The position numbers and the translations under genes were made by a program. A model generated the notes under the pieces. It was not told the DNA's origin, did no database searches, and worked only from the letters and a program-made list of their open reading frames with translations. Below, piece after piece: positions 18,497 to 27,639 of a stretch of DNA of 64,000 bases; positions within the stretch are counted from its first letter, which is position 1, and every line of letters begins with the position of its first letter. Origin of the DNA: Streptomyces nymphaeiformis (GTDB taxonomy: Bacteria > Actinomycetota > Actinomycetes > Streptomycetales > Streptomycetaceae); the NCBI RefSeq assembly GCF_014203895.1, contig NZ_JACHJY010000001.1, positions 744,001 through 808,000 of the forward strand. Reading direction: 5' to 3'.

Positions 18497-20707
18497 ATGG
18501 GCATCGCCATCACGCACGAACAGCGGGAGCTCGCCCGATCCGTCCGGGGCTGGCTCACCCGCGCCGTACCCCCCGAGGAAGTCCGCAAGCACCTGGACGT
18601 CCCCGACACCGCCACCGGACGGCCCTCGTACTGGGACGCCGCCGCCGAGCAGGGGCTGCTCGGGCTGCACCTCCCCGAGGAGCACGGAGGCGGGGGCGGC
18701 GACCTCGGGGACCTCGCCGTCGTCGTGGAGGAGGCGGCGCGGGCCCTGCTGCCCGGGCCCTACCTGCCCTCCGTGCTCGCCGCCGAACTCCTCCACCGGT
18801 GCGGGCGGCACGAGTCGGCCGGCACGCTCGCGCGGGGCGAGCGGATCGGAGCCGTCGCCCTCGGCGGCACCGGCACCCTCACCGCCGTCCGCACCGCGAG
18901 CGGATACCTCCTCGACGGCACCGCACCCCCCGTCCTCGGCGGCGCCCAGGCCGACCTGGTGCTCCTCCGGGCCGCCACCGCCGACGGCTCCGTCTGGCTC
19001 GCCGCCGACACCGACGGCCTCGCCGTCCGGCCCCACGAGAGCGCCGACCCGACCCGGCCCACCGCCGAGATCACCGCCCGCGCCGTCCACGTCCCCGCAG
19101 AGCGCGCCCTCGGCCTCGACGGCGCCGTCGACAGGGCCCCCGACGGCGCCGCCGCCGTCACCGCCCTCGTCCACGACCTCGCCGCCGTCCTCCTCGCCGC
19201 CGACGCCTGCGGCACCGCCGCCCGCGCCGTCGAGACAGCCGCCGAACACGCCCGCACCCGCGAGCAGTTCGGCCGGCCCATCGGGCAGTTCCAGGGCGTC
19301 AAACACCTCTGCGCCGACATGCTCGTCCGGCTCGAACAGGCCCGCGCCCTCACCTGGGACGCCGCCCGCGCCTGCCAGGACAGCCAGGAGGGAGTCCGCT
19401 CCCTCACCGCCGCGCTCGCCGCCGCCACCGCCCTCGACACCGCGTACACCTGCGCCAAGGACTGCATCCAGATCCTCGGCGGCACCGGCTTCACCTGGGA
19501 GCACGACGCCCATCTGCTGCTGCGCCGCGCCCTCGTCGCCCGCCAGCTCCTCGGCACCGGCGACCACCACCGACTCGCCGCCCTCCGGCACGCCGCCGCC
19601 GGCGTCCGGCGCGGCCTCCGCCTCGACCTGCCGCCCGAGGCCGACGCGTACCGCCGCGAGGCCCGCGAGGCCGTCGCCCCCGCCGCCGGGCTCGACCCGG
19701 CCGCCGCCCGGCGCGCCCTCGCCCCCACCGGCTACGCGGCCCCGCACCTCCCGGAGCCGTACGGGCTCGGCGCGGGCCCCCTCCAGCAGCTCGCCGTCCA
19801 ACGGGAGCTGGACGAGGCCGGGATCGCCGTCTCCGGCCTCGGCATCGCCACCTGGGTGGTGCCGTCCCTGCTCGCCCACGGCACCCCCGCCCAGCAGGCC
19901 GAGCACCTCGCCCCGACCCTCCGTGGCGAGCGCCTCTGGTGCCAGCTCTTCTCCGAGCCCGGCGCCGGCTCCGACCTCGCCTCCCTCCGCACGCGGGCCG
20001 AGCGGACGGAGGACGGGCGCTGGCGGATCAACGGGCAGAAGGTGTGGACGAGCGCCGCCCAGTGGGCCCACCACGGCATCCTGCTCGCCCGTACCGACCC
20101 CGCCGCCCCCAAGCACCAGGGGCTCACGTACTTCCTCGTCGACATGCGGAACACCCCCGGGATCGACGTCCGGCCGCTCAAGGAGATCACCGGGGACTCC
20201 CTCTTCAACGAGGTCTGGTTCGACGACGCGATCCTCCCCGCCGACGCCGTCGTCGGCGAGGTGAACGACGGCTGGCGGGTCGCCCGCAACACCCTCGGCA
20301 ACGAACGCGTCCACATGGCCGACCAGGTCGCCTTCGACACCGGCCTCGAAGCGCTCATCGACCGGGCGGAGGCGGCCGACAGCTCCGTGCGCGTACGGAT
20401 CGGAGCCCTGCTCGCCGAGGCGCACGCGCTCGCGTGCATCGGTCTGCGCACCACCCTGCTCCAGGTGTCCGGACTCGAACCCGGTGCGGGCGCCAGCGTC
20501 CGCAAACTCGTCCAGACCCTCCACCAGCAGAAACTCGCCGAACTCACCCTCGAACTCCTCGGCCCCGAAGGCGCCGTGCGCGAGGGCCCCGGCGAACGGG
20601 CCGTCCACGGCCTGCTCATGTCCCGCTGCCTCACCATCGCGGGCGGGACCACACAGGTACAGCTCAATGTCGTCGCCGAGCGCCTGCTCGGCCTGCCGAG
20701 GGACTGA
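18497..20707 (+). CDS. Double-length acyl-CoA dehydrogenase (FadE34/ChsE3-like)
   Basis: This 736-residue protein consists of two fused acyl-CoA dehydrogenase modules, about 1-370 and 380-736. Each has the helical N-domain and a FAD-binding C-domain. GGTGFTWEHDAHLLLRRA closes the first; the SEPGAGSDLASL and INGQKVWTS motifs and the GGTTQVQLNVVAERLLGLPRD tail belong to the second. Most family members are about 380-400 residues and act as oligomers. Fused forms such as mycobacterial FadE34 (about 711 residues, next to kstR) oxidise steroid side-chain CoA esters. ATG 18497 is 11 nt after the KstR box. It is followed after 12 bp by the thiolase, so the pair forms an operon. The steroid substrate is inference from operators and context. 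Confidence 0.9.
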   Translation: MGIAITHEQRELARSVRGWLTRAVPPEEVRKHLDVPDTATGRPSYWDAAAEQGLLGLHLPEEHGGGGGDLGDLAVVVEEAARALLPGPYLPSVLAAELLHRCGRHESAGTLARGERIGAVALGGTGTLTAVRTASGYLLDGTAPPVLGGAQADLVLLRAATADGSVWLAADTDGLAVRPHESADPTRPTAEITARAVHVPAERALGLDGAVDRAPDGAAAVTALVHDLAAVLLAADACGTAARAVETAAEHARTREQFGRPIGQFQGVKHLCADMLVRLEQARALTWDAARACQDSQEGVRSLTAALAAATALDTAYTCAKDCIQILGGTGFTWEHDAHLLLRRALVARQLLGTGDHHRLAALRHAAAGVRRGLRLDLPPEADAYRREAREAVAPAAGLDPAAARRALAPTGYAAPHLPEPYGLGAGPLQQLAVQRELDEAGIAVSGLGIATWVVPSLLAHGTPAQQAEHLAPTLRGERLWCQLFSEPGAGSDLASLRTRAERTEDGRWRINGQKVWTSAAQWAHHGILLARTDPAAPKHQGLTYFLVDMRNTPGIDVRPLKEITGDSLFNEVWFDDAILPADAVVGEVNDGWRVARNTLGNERVHMADQVAFDTGLEALIDRAEAADSSVRVRIGALLAEAHALACIGLRTTLLQVSGLEPGAGASVRKLVQTLHQQKLAELTLELLGPEGAVREGPGERAVHGLLMSRCLTIAGGTTQVQLNVVAERLLGLPRD

Positions 20708-20719
20708 GGGGGACACGCG

Positions 20720-21916
20720 ATGACCGCCAAGGCGTACGTCGTCGGCGTCGGAATGACGAAGTTCGAGAAGCCGGAGACCCGGGACTGGCAGTACTGGGAC
20801 ATGGCGAAGGAGGCGGGCACCGCGGCCCTCGCCGACGCGGGCGTGCCCTACGCGCGCGTGGAGCAGGCCGCCGTCGGCTACTGCTTCCAGGCCTCCACCG
20901 CAGGCCAGCGCGCCGTGTACGAGCTCGGGCTCAGCGGCATCCCCGTCTACAACCTCAACAACAACTGCGCCACCGGCTCCACCGCCCTGATGACCGCCCG
21001 GCAGTTCGTCGAGGGAGGCGTCGCCGACTGCGTCCTCGCCCTCGGCTTCGAGAAGATGAGCCGGGGCTCGCTGGGCGGGGGATCGGGCGCCGGTGACTTC
21101 AAGACGTCTCCCGTCGCCCGGCACTACGGCATCATGGCCGCCGCCCACGGCTTCGAGATGTCCCCGCCCACCGCCCAGATCTTCGGCAACGCGGCCCGGG
21201 AGCACATGGAGCGGTACGGGACGACCGAGGCGCAGCTCGCGGCCGTCGGCGCCAAGAACCACCGGCACTCGGCGAACAACCCGAACGCCCAGTTCCAGGA
21301 CGTCTACACCGTCGAGGAGATCCTCGCCGCGAAGACCGTCCACCGGCCGCTCACCAAGCTCCAGTGCTCGCCCACCTCCGACGGCGCGGCCGCCGCCCTC
21401 GTCGTGTCGGAACGATTCGTCACCGAACACGGCCTCCAGGACCGGGCCGTCGAGATCGCCGGCCAGGCGATGACCACCGACACCGAGGAGTCCTTCGCCT
21501 CCGGCTCCTGCATCGACGCCGTCGGCCGCCCGATGTCCCGGGCCGCGGCCCGCCTCGCGTACGAGCGCTCGGGCCTCGGCATCGAGGACGTGGACGTCGT
21601 CGAACTCCACGACTGCTTCTCCGTCAACGAGCTGCTGACGTACGAGGCGCTCGGCATGTGCGAGGAGGGAGCCTCCGGCAAACTCGTCGAGTCCGGCGCC
21701 ACCACGTACGGCGGACGCTGGGTCGTGAACCCGTCCGGCGGTCTCATCTCCAAGGGCCACCCGCTCGGCGCGACCGGCCTCGCCCAGGCCGCCGAACTCG
21801 TCTGGCAGCTGCGAGGCGAGGCGGGGGCCCGGCAGGTGGCGGGGGCGCGGGTCGGACTCGCCCACAACATCGGCCTCGGCGGGGCGGCGGTGGTGACGCT
21901 GCTCCGGAAGGCGTAG
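20720..21916 (+). CDS. SCP-x-type thiolase (lipid-transfer protein/acetyl-CoA acetyltransferase)
   Basis: This 398-residue thiolase-fold protein has the nucleophile C83 in NNNCATGS. The catalytic His297 is in VELHDCFS, and H347 lies in [10 protein letters not shown]. It lacks the C-terminal SCP2 sterol-carrier domain of mammalian SCP-x, like bacterial Ltp proteins. It would cleave a 3-ketoacyl-CoA of a branched or steroid side chain. GGGGGACACG precedes the ATG, 12 bp after the acyl-CoA dehydrogenase stop. Sharing the KstR-boxed promoter links it to sterol-type beta-oxidation. A retro-aldolase role, known for some Ltp proteins, is less likely because the cysteine is kept. Confidence 0.92.
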   Translation: MTAKAYVVGVGMTKFEKPETRDWQYWDMAKEAGTAALADAGVPYARVEQAAVGYCFQASTAGQRAVYELGLSGIPVYNLNNNCATGSTALMTARQFVEGGVADCVLALGFEKMSRGSLGGGSGAGDFKTSPVARHYGIMAAAHGFEMSPPTAQIFGNAAREHMERYGTTEAQLAAVGAKNHRHSANNPNAQFQDVYTVEEILAAKTVHRPLTKLQCSPTSDGAAAALVVSERFVTEHGLQDRAVEIAGQAMTTDTEESFASGSCIDAVGRPMSRAAARLAYERSGLGIEDVDVVELHDCFSVNELLTYEALGMCEEGASGKLVESGATTYGGRWVVNPSGGLISKGHPLGATGLAQAAELVWQLRGEAGARQVAGARVGLAHNIGLGGAAVVTLLRKA

Positions 21917-21988
21917 CGCCACAGGCGTACGGGTCCTAGGGCTTTATCCCCATGTACGGGGCGGAGGCGGTCTGCGACCATCACACTC

Positions 21989-23440
21989 ATGCCGCAGACC
22001 GACTCCGCCACGAGCACGTCCGACACCCCGTCCGTCCCCAGGAGCCGCGCCTGGACGGTCGTCCTGACCGCCAGCGCGGGGCAGTTCCTCGTCGTCCTCG
22101 ACGTCTCCGTCGTGAACGTGGCGCTGCCGTCGATGCGGGCCGATCTCGGGCTCACGGCGGCCGGCCTGCAGTGGGTGATCAACGCGTACGCGATCGCCTT
22201 CGCCGGGTTCATGCTGCTCGGCGGGCGGGCCGCCGACCTGTACGGGCGGAAGGCGATGTTCCTGCTCGGGCTCGGGCTGTTCACCGCCGCCTCGGTGGCG
22301 GGCGGCCTCGCCCAGGAGGGCTGGCAGCTCGTCGCGGGCCGCGCGGTGCAGGGCCTCGGCGCGGCCGTGCTGTCCCCGGCGACGCTGACACTGGTCACCG
22401 GCGCGGTCCCGGCGGGACCCGCCAGGACCCGGGCCATCGCCACCTGGACGGCGGTGGGCGCGGCCGGCGGCGCGGCGGGCGGCTTCGTCGGCGGGCTCCT
22501 CGTCGACCTGCTGTCCTGGCGCTGGGTCCTCCTCGTCAACGTCCCGATCGGGGTGCTCGTCCTGGCGGGCGCGGTGTTCTGGCTGCGCGAGAGCCGCACC
22601 GGCGGCGGGCGCCGCGTCGACCTGCCGGGCGCCGTCCTCGTCACGGCGGGCCTCGCCACCCTCGCGTACGGCATCGTCCAGACCGAGGCGGCGGGCTGGA
22701 CCGACCCGGCGACGGTCCTGACGCTGCTCGGCGGCCTCGGGCTCCTCGCGGTCTTCGTGCTCGTCGAGTCCCGCACGGCGGCCCCGCTGATGCCGCTGAA
22801 GCTCTTCCGCACGCGGGCGGTGTCGGCGGCCAACGTGGGGATCCTGCTGTGCGGTTCGAGCTCCTTCGGCATGTGGTTCTTCATGACGACGTACGCGCAG
22901 GGCGTCCTCGGCTACAGCCCCCTCCAGGCCGGTCTGGCGCTCGTCCCCAGCTCCCTCAGCGTCGTCCTGGGCTCGAAGCTGGCGCCGCGTCTGATGCCGT
23001 CCGTCGGCGCGCGGAACCTGGCGGTGACGGGGGCGCTCATCGGGGCCACCGGCTTCGCCTGGCAGTCCACGATGACCGCCGACGGCAGCTTCCTGACGAC
23101 GATCCTGGGCCCGGGGATCCTGATGATGGGCGGCATCGGCCTGGCCACCACCCCGCTGTCCACCCTCGCCACCTCCAGCGCGGCCCCGGGCGACGCGGGC
23201 CTCGTCTCCGGCCTCGTCAACACCTCCCGCACCATGGGCGGGGCCCTCGGCATCGCGACCCTGACCACGATCGCGACAGCCGTCACGGGCCCGGCCGCAA
23301 CCCCCACCGGCCTCACCACCGGCTACGCGGCGGCCTTCCGCGTCTCGACGGCCATCCTCGTGGGGGCGGCTCTGGTGATGCTGCTGTGGCTTCCGAAGAG
23401 CGCCCGAACGGTTCCCTCCAAGTGTGATCGCAGGGTGTGA
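21989..23440 (+). CDS. MFS drug efflux transporter, DHA2 (14-TM) family
   Basis: This is a 483-residue EmrB/QacA-type proton-drug antiporter. The DHA2 start sequence VVLDVSVVNVALPSM, motif A GGRAADLYGRKAMF and motif C-like segments in TM5 (GAAGGAAGGFVGGLL) are visible, with about 14 hydrophobic segments in all. It is transcribed alone after the thiolase gene with a 72-bp gap; no regulator is adjacent. Substrates cannot be predicted. Confidence 0.92.
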   Translation: MPQTDSATSTSDTPSVPRSRAWTVVLTASAGQFLVVLDVSVVNVALPSMRADLGLTAAGLQWVINAYAIAFAGFMLLGGRAADLYGRKAMFLLGLGLFTAASVAGGLAQEGWQLVAGRAVQGLGAAVLSPATLTLVTGAVPAGPARTRAIATWTAVGAAGGAAGGFVGGLLVDLLSWRWVLLVNVPIGVLVLAGAVFWLRESRTGGGRRVDLPGAVLVTAGLATLAYGIVQTEAAGWTDPATVLTLLGGLGLLAVFVLVESRTAAPLMPLKLFRTRAVSAANVGILLCGSSSFGMWFFMTTYAQGVLGYSPLQAGLALVPSSLSVVLGSKLAPRLMPSVGARNLAVTGALIGATGFAWQSTMTADGSFLTTILGPGILMMGGIGLATTPLSTLATSSAAPGDAGLVSGLVNTSRTMGGALGIATLTTIATAVTGPAATPTGLTTGYAAAFRVSTAILVGAALVMLLWLPKSARTVPSKCDRRV

Positions 23441-23777
23441 CATCCGTCACCACGAATATCGACATGGCGATATGAGCACTGCGTGTCAGATTCGGAATGA
23501 GGGCTTCCGATCATGCGTCACGAGTGGCCGGGGAGGGGTGATTCGTCCCTGAAATCGACATACAACCATTTCTCTTGGTCGTGGGTCGAAGCCCCTCCGG
23601 ATCATTACGCTCCGTTACATGTTCTTCTCTCGTCGGGCTGTCGTTCTGCGGCGGTAAATGAGTTCAATGCCCGATCTGGCGTCCCTTTCATACAGGTCAG
23701 CGTTTGAGGTGATGGCTTGACGGTCTCTGCCTCCTTCCGGATTCTGTGGATCCTCTGTGTTCTTTGCGTAACTAGGG
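23441..23777. other. 337-bp lower-GC intergenic region upstream of the RHS locus
   Basis: Base composition falls clearly below the flanks by eye. It holds a possible promoter, TTGACG (23717-23722) and GATTCT (23740-23745) with 17-bp spacing, 33 bp before the LamG gene. A 64-codon open frame at 23513-23707 has no ribosome site or family resemblance, so I do not call it a gene. Confidence 0.4.
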
Positions 23778-26700
23778 GTGGGGATGTTGAAGAAGCAGTG
23801 GGCGCGTCAGCGTGCCCGCAGCTCGACGATCGCCTTGTCGGCATTCGTCATGGCGCTGGGTCTCCCGGCGCCCGCGGTCCAGGCGGCCGCACCGTCGGTC
23901 GCGACGGCGGCCGACCAGAACGCCAAGCTCGACGAAGGCCACCGCGCGCTCGCGGAGGCCAAGAAGTCGGGCGAGCGCGTGGAGGTTCAGGGCGAACGCA
24001 CCGAGCGGAGCACGGTGTTCGCCAATCCGGACGGCTACAGCTTCACGCTGGAGCAGTCCACCGTCCCCGTCCGGGTCGCGAAGGCCGGTGGCGGCTGGCA
24101 GACCCCGGACGCGACGCTCGAACGCCGCGCCGACGGATCGATCGGGCCCAAGGCGGCCTCGGCGGCCATGACCTTCTCGCGCGGCGGTTCCAAGGATCCG
24201 CTCGTCTCCATCGCGGAGCAGGGGCGTTCGCTGGAGCTCGACTGGCAGGGCACCCTGCCGGCGCCGGTCATCGACGGCAGCAGCGCCGTCTACCGCGAGG
24301 TGCTCCCGGACGTCGACCTGAAGGTGACCGCCACCGTCGAGAGCTTCCAGCACGTCCTGGTCGTCAAGACGCCCGAGGCCGCCGCCAACCCGAAGCTCAA
24401 GGAGCTGACCTTCGGCCTGAAGGCGAAGGGGCTCGAGGTCCGCAAGGGAGCCGCGGGCAACCTCGCCGCCGTCGACGCGTCCGGCCGCACGGTCTTCCGT
24501 GCCCCGCCGGCGCAGATGTGGAACTCCGCAGGCAAGTCCGTCGCGGCCCCGGCCGCCAAGCCGAAGCAGACGCCGGCCGCGGACGGACAGGTCGCAGGCT
24601 CGGACGCCTCCCGCGTCGAGCGCGCCGCGTCCGGCAAGGGCCTCGCCCCCGGCCAGGGCGACAAGGTCGCCCGGATGGGCGTCAAGATCGGCAAGGGCAC
24701 GCTGTCCGTCGTGCCGGACACGGGCCTGCTCGCCTCGAAGAAGGCCTCGGACTACCCGCTCTTCATCGACCCGACGGTCACCTGGGGCGAGTCGGAGCGC
24801 ACGCTGCTGCGCAGCGACGGCTACGAGTCGTACGGCTGGGGCAACGGCACCGACGGCCGCGGCCAGGGCGTCGGCGAGTGCGGCAGCTGGAACGGCTACT
24901 ACTGCGGCCCCGGCTACGTGCAGCGCCTGTACTTCGAGTTCGCGCCCGACCAGCTCAAGGGCAAGCGCGTCCTCGACGCGACGTTCGCCGTGACCGAGCC
25001 GTGGGCCTTCCAGTGCGACCCGCGCACGGTCGACCTGGTCCGTACCGACAACATCTCCTCCGCCACGACCTGGGCCGGCCGGCCCAAGGAGCTGGACTGG
25101 ATGGTGGACCGGTCGGTGTCCGCGGGACGCGGTTCGCTCTGCGACCCGAACTCCCCGGACGCGCCGATCGAGTTCAACGACAACCCGGAGGAGCCCAACG
25201 AGAACCTGACGCCGACCGTCGCCTCCTTCGCGGCCGGCAACTTCTCGCGGCTCACGCTCGAACTGCGCGCCCACGACGAGGCCGACACCTCGGCCTGGAA
25301 GCGCTTCAAGGACGACGCCGTCCTCCGCGTCAACTACGTCGCCTACCCGGCCAAGCCGACCGGCGTCGGCATCGTCGGCGGCTCCGGCGCGGTGTGCAGC
25401 ACCAACGCGGCCGACCCGACGGTCGTCTCCGACCCGACGCCGACCCTCAACTCGACCCCGCAGACCGCCGCCGGCGGCGAGGGCGGCGCCAAGCTGAAGG
25501 CCTGGTTCCGTATCGAGAAGCAGGCCGCGGACGGCACCTGGTCCGGCTCGGGCATCGCAAGCCCCTCCGGCACCGGCTTCGTCGGCGACAACGTCAAGGT
25601 CACGAGCTCGTGGGGCAGCACCCTCGCCGAAGGGCCGCTGCACCGCTACGCCTCGCTGACCCAGGTCTTCTACGACAACGGCACCCACGCGCAGTCCTCG
25701 GGCTACTCCAGCTGGTGCTACTTCAAGGTCGACCCGACCGCGCCCAAGAAGCCCACCATCGCCTTCAACGGCCCGTACGTCGAGTGCCTGCCCAACGACT
25801 GCCCGGCCGGCGGTGCCCCCGGCGTGGTCGGCGGCTTCACCTTCGGCCCCGCCGCCGGTGACACCAACAACAAGTCGTACGACTGGCGTCTGGCCCCCTC
25901 CACCACGTGGAATGCGCTGGCGCCCGGTGTCCTCAAGGCGAACGTGACGCCGCCGGCCGCCGGCACGTACACCCTCGAGGTCCGCGCCAAGGACACCCTG
26001 GGACGCGCCGGCGCCACGAACGCCGTCCTGTTCAAGGTGGGTACCGGCGCCGACGCCGTCGCCCGCTGGCACTTCGACGAGGCGAGCGGCGCGGCCTTCA
26101 GCGCTCCCCAGGGCGGCGCCTACGACGCGACCCTCACCGCGCCGGCGACCCGGGACGACCACGGCCGCCGCGGTGTGATCACCCACGACGCCAACGGCCT
26201 GCCGCTGGCCACCCCGGTGACCGACAAGGGCCTCGCCCTGACGGGTGCCACCGGCTACGCCGCCACCGACGGCCCCGTCGTCGGCACCGGCTCCTCGTAC
26301 ACCGTCTCCAGCTGGGTCCGTCTCACCGACGGCAGCCGCAACGCGACGGCCCTCGGCCAGGACCCGCTCATGAGCGGCGGCTGGTACAGCGCCTTCTACC
26401 TCGGCTACCGGGCCGACTCCAAGAAGTGGGAGCTGCGCACCTCGCCGAAGGACGCCACCGACGGTGACATCAGCAACCAGATCGTGCAGTCCAAGCGGCC
26501 CGCCGTGATCGGCGCCTGGACGCACCTCGCCGCCGTGTACGACAACAACACCAAGCTGATCAAGCTGTACGTCAACGGCGAACTCCAGGGCACGCACGCC
26601 GTGGCCCAGTCGTGGACGTCCGCCGGACGGTTCCAGATCGGCCGCGTCTGGTGGCGCGGCGCGTACTACGACTACTGGAAGGGCTCCATCGACGAGGTCG

Positions 26701-27488
26701 CCGCGTGGCAGCGGACCCTGACCGACGCCGAGATCGCCGAGGAGGCCCAGCTGCTCCTGCCCGGCGGCATGACGGGTGTCGAGCTGGTGGCCGACTGGTC
26801 CGCCACCGGCCTCGCCGACGGCGCCGCCACCGTGCCCGACTCCTCGGGCTACGGCCGCGCGCTCGCCCTCGAACCCGGAGCGACCGTCGCCGGCGAGAAG
26901 ATCGAGTTCGACGGCGTCAAGGGCGCGGCGAACGCCGCCGGTCCCGTCCTCGACGACTTCGGCTCCTTCACCGTCTCGACGCAGGTCGCGCTGGAACGGG
27001 CCAAGATCGATGCGATGGCCGTCGGCTACGTCGGCCAGGTCGTCGGCGAGCGCACGGCCGACGGATCGTCCTGGGGCCTGTGGTTCAAGCGGACCGGCAG
27101 CAAGACGGTCTTCGACCCGGAGGCGGCGAACGGTGAGGGCGCGGAGGTGAGCGTCCCGATCGGTCACTGGTTCTTCGGCCGGCTGAACGCCGACGGGACC
27201 ACCATCGCCGGCGTGCAGTCGGACGAGGAGGCCGTCTACGACTCGACCGTCCGTCTGACCGGCGTCTTCGACGCCCAGAGCGGCGAGATCGCGCTCCGCG
27301 TCGGCACCTCCCAGAACGGTGACTGGGAGAAGCACGTCGCCCAGATCGGCACGGGCGAGATCGCCGTCGCCAAGGGCATGACCGGTGCGGCGTACAAGCA
27401 CTTCCTGCCGGCCAAGGTCAGCGACGTACGGATCTGGGCCGGTGCCATGAACAACGAGAACCAGTTCGAGGCCCAGCTCGGGTCCTGA
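23778..27488 (+). CDS. Secreted DNRLRE/LamG-domain protein, partner of the RHS toxin
   Basis: This 1236-residue protein starts at GTG in a GTGGGGATG context. A signal peptide (basic MLKKQWARQRARS, hydrophobic core, cleavage near VQAAA) indicates secretion. Residues of about 330-520 form a DNRLRE-like domain (ERTLLRSDGYESYGWG, SATTWAGRP, LRAHDEAD). Residues of about 525-755 are Ig-like. A LamG/concanavalin module follows (ADAVARWHFDEASGAAF to WQRTLTDAEIAEEAQ), then a second, more divergent one to the end. This protein type commonly precedes WapA/RHS genes in Streptomyces, presumably for surface attachment or delivery of the toxin. The RHS gene begins 151 bp downstream after a hairpin. Confidence 0.88.
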   Translation: MGMLKKQWARQRARSSTIALSAFVMALGLPAPAVQAAAPSVATAADQNAKLDEGHRALAEAKKSGERVEVQGERTERSTVFANPDGYSFTLEQSTVPVRVAKAGGGWQTPDATLERRADGSIGPKAASAAMTFSRGGSKDPLVSIAEQGRSLELDWQGTLPAPVIDGSSAVYREVLPDVDLKVTATVESFQHVLVVKTPEAAANPKLKELTFGLKAKGLEVRKGAAGNLAAVDASGRTVFRAPPAQMWNSAGKSVAAPAAKPKQTPAADGQVAGSDASRVERAASGKGLAPGQGDKVARMGVKIGKGTLSVVPDTGLLASKKASDYPLFIDPTVTWGESERTLLRSDGYESYGWGNGTDGRGQGVGECGSWNGYYCGPGYVQRLYFEFAPDQLKGKRVLDATFAVTEPWAFQCDPRTVDLVRTDNISSATTWAGRPKELDWMVDRSVSAGRGSLCDPNSPDAPIEFNDNPEEPNENLTPTVASFAAGNFSRLTLELRAHDEADTSAWKRFKDDAVLRVNYVAYPAKPTGVGIVGGSGAVCSTNAADPTVVSDPTPTLNSTPQTAAGGEGGAKLKAWFRIEKQAADGTWSGSGIASPSGTGFVGDNVKVTSSWGSTLAEGPLHRYASLTQVFYDNGTHAQSSGYSSWCYFKVDPTAPKKPTIAFNGPYVECLPNDCPAGGAPGVVGGFTFGPAAGDTNNKSYDWRLAPSTTWNALAPGVLKANVTPPAAGTYTLEVRAKDTLGRAGATNAVLFKVGTGADAVARWHFDEASGAAFSAPQGGAYDATLTAPATRDDHGRRGVITHDANGLPLATPVTDKGLALTGATGYAATDGPVVGTGSSYTVSSWVRLTDGSRNATALGQDPLMSGGWYSAFYLGYRADSKKWELRTSPKDATDGDISNQIVQSKRPAVIGAWTHLAAVYDNNTKLIKLYVNGELQGTHAVAQSWTSAGRFQIGRVWWRGAYYDYWKGSIDEVAAWQRTLTDAEIAEEAQLLLPGGMTGVELVADWSATGLADGAATVPDSSGYGRALALEPGATVAGEKIEFDGVKGAANAAGPVLDDFGSFTVSTQVALERAKIDAMAVGYVGQVVGERTADGSSWGLWFKRTGSKTVFDPEAANGEGAEVSVPIGHWFFGRLNADGTTIAGVQSDEEAVYDSTVRLTGVFDAQSGEIALRVGTSQNGDWEKHVAQIGTGEIAVAKGMTGAAYKHFLPAKVSDVRIWAGAMNNENQFEAQLGS

Positions 27489-27503
27489 CCCGGAGCGGCC
27501 TCT

Positions 27504-27543
27504 CGGGCCGGGTGGTACCGCACGCGCGGTAGCACCCGGCCCG
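27504..27543 (+). terminator. Hairpin between the LamG and RHS genes
   Basis: An 18-bp stem with one mismatch (CGGGCCGGGTGGTACCGC against GCGGTAGCACCCGGCCCG) closes a 4-nt loop. It could terminate the LamG transcript or attenuate read-through to the RHS gene. Confidence 0.6.
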
Positions 27544-27639
27544 ACCCCTTGAACGAGCGGAAGACGCCCGCGACGAACGGGCGGAAGCCGCACCTTGTCG
27601 CACCCTCGGACAGCAGTCCGACGAACGGGAAGAGCATCT

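Noticed and set aside
17936..21922. A 1328-codon open frame on the minus strand opposite the acyl-CoA dehydrogenase and thiolase genes
   Set aside because: Its Gly/Glu/Asp/Val-rich, repetitive composition is what the complement of high-GC coding DNA gives. The plus-strand genes have clear catalytic motifs.
23513..23707. 64-codon plus-strand frame in the intergenic gap before the RHS locus
   Set aside because: No ribosome site, no family resemblance, and the region has promoter-like low GC.
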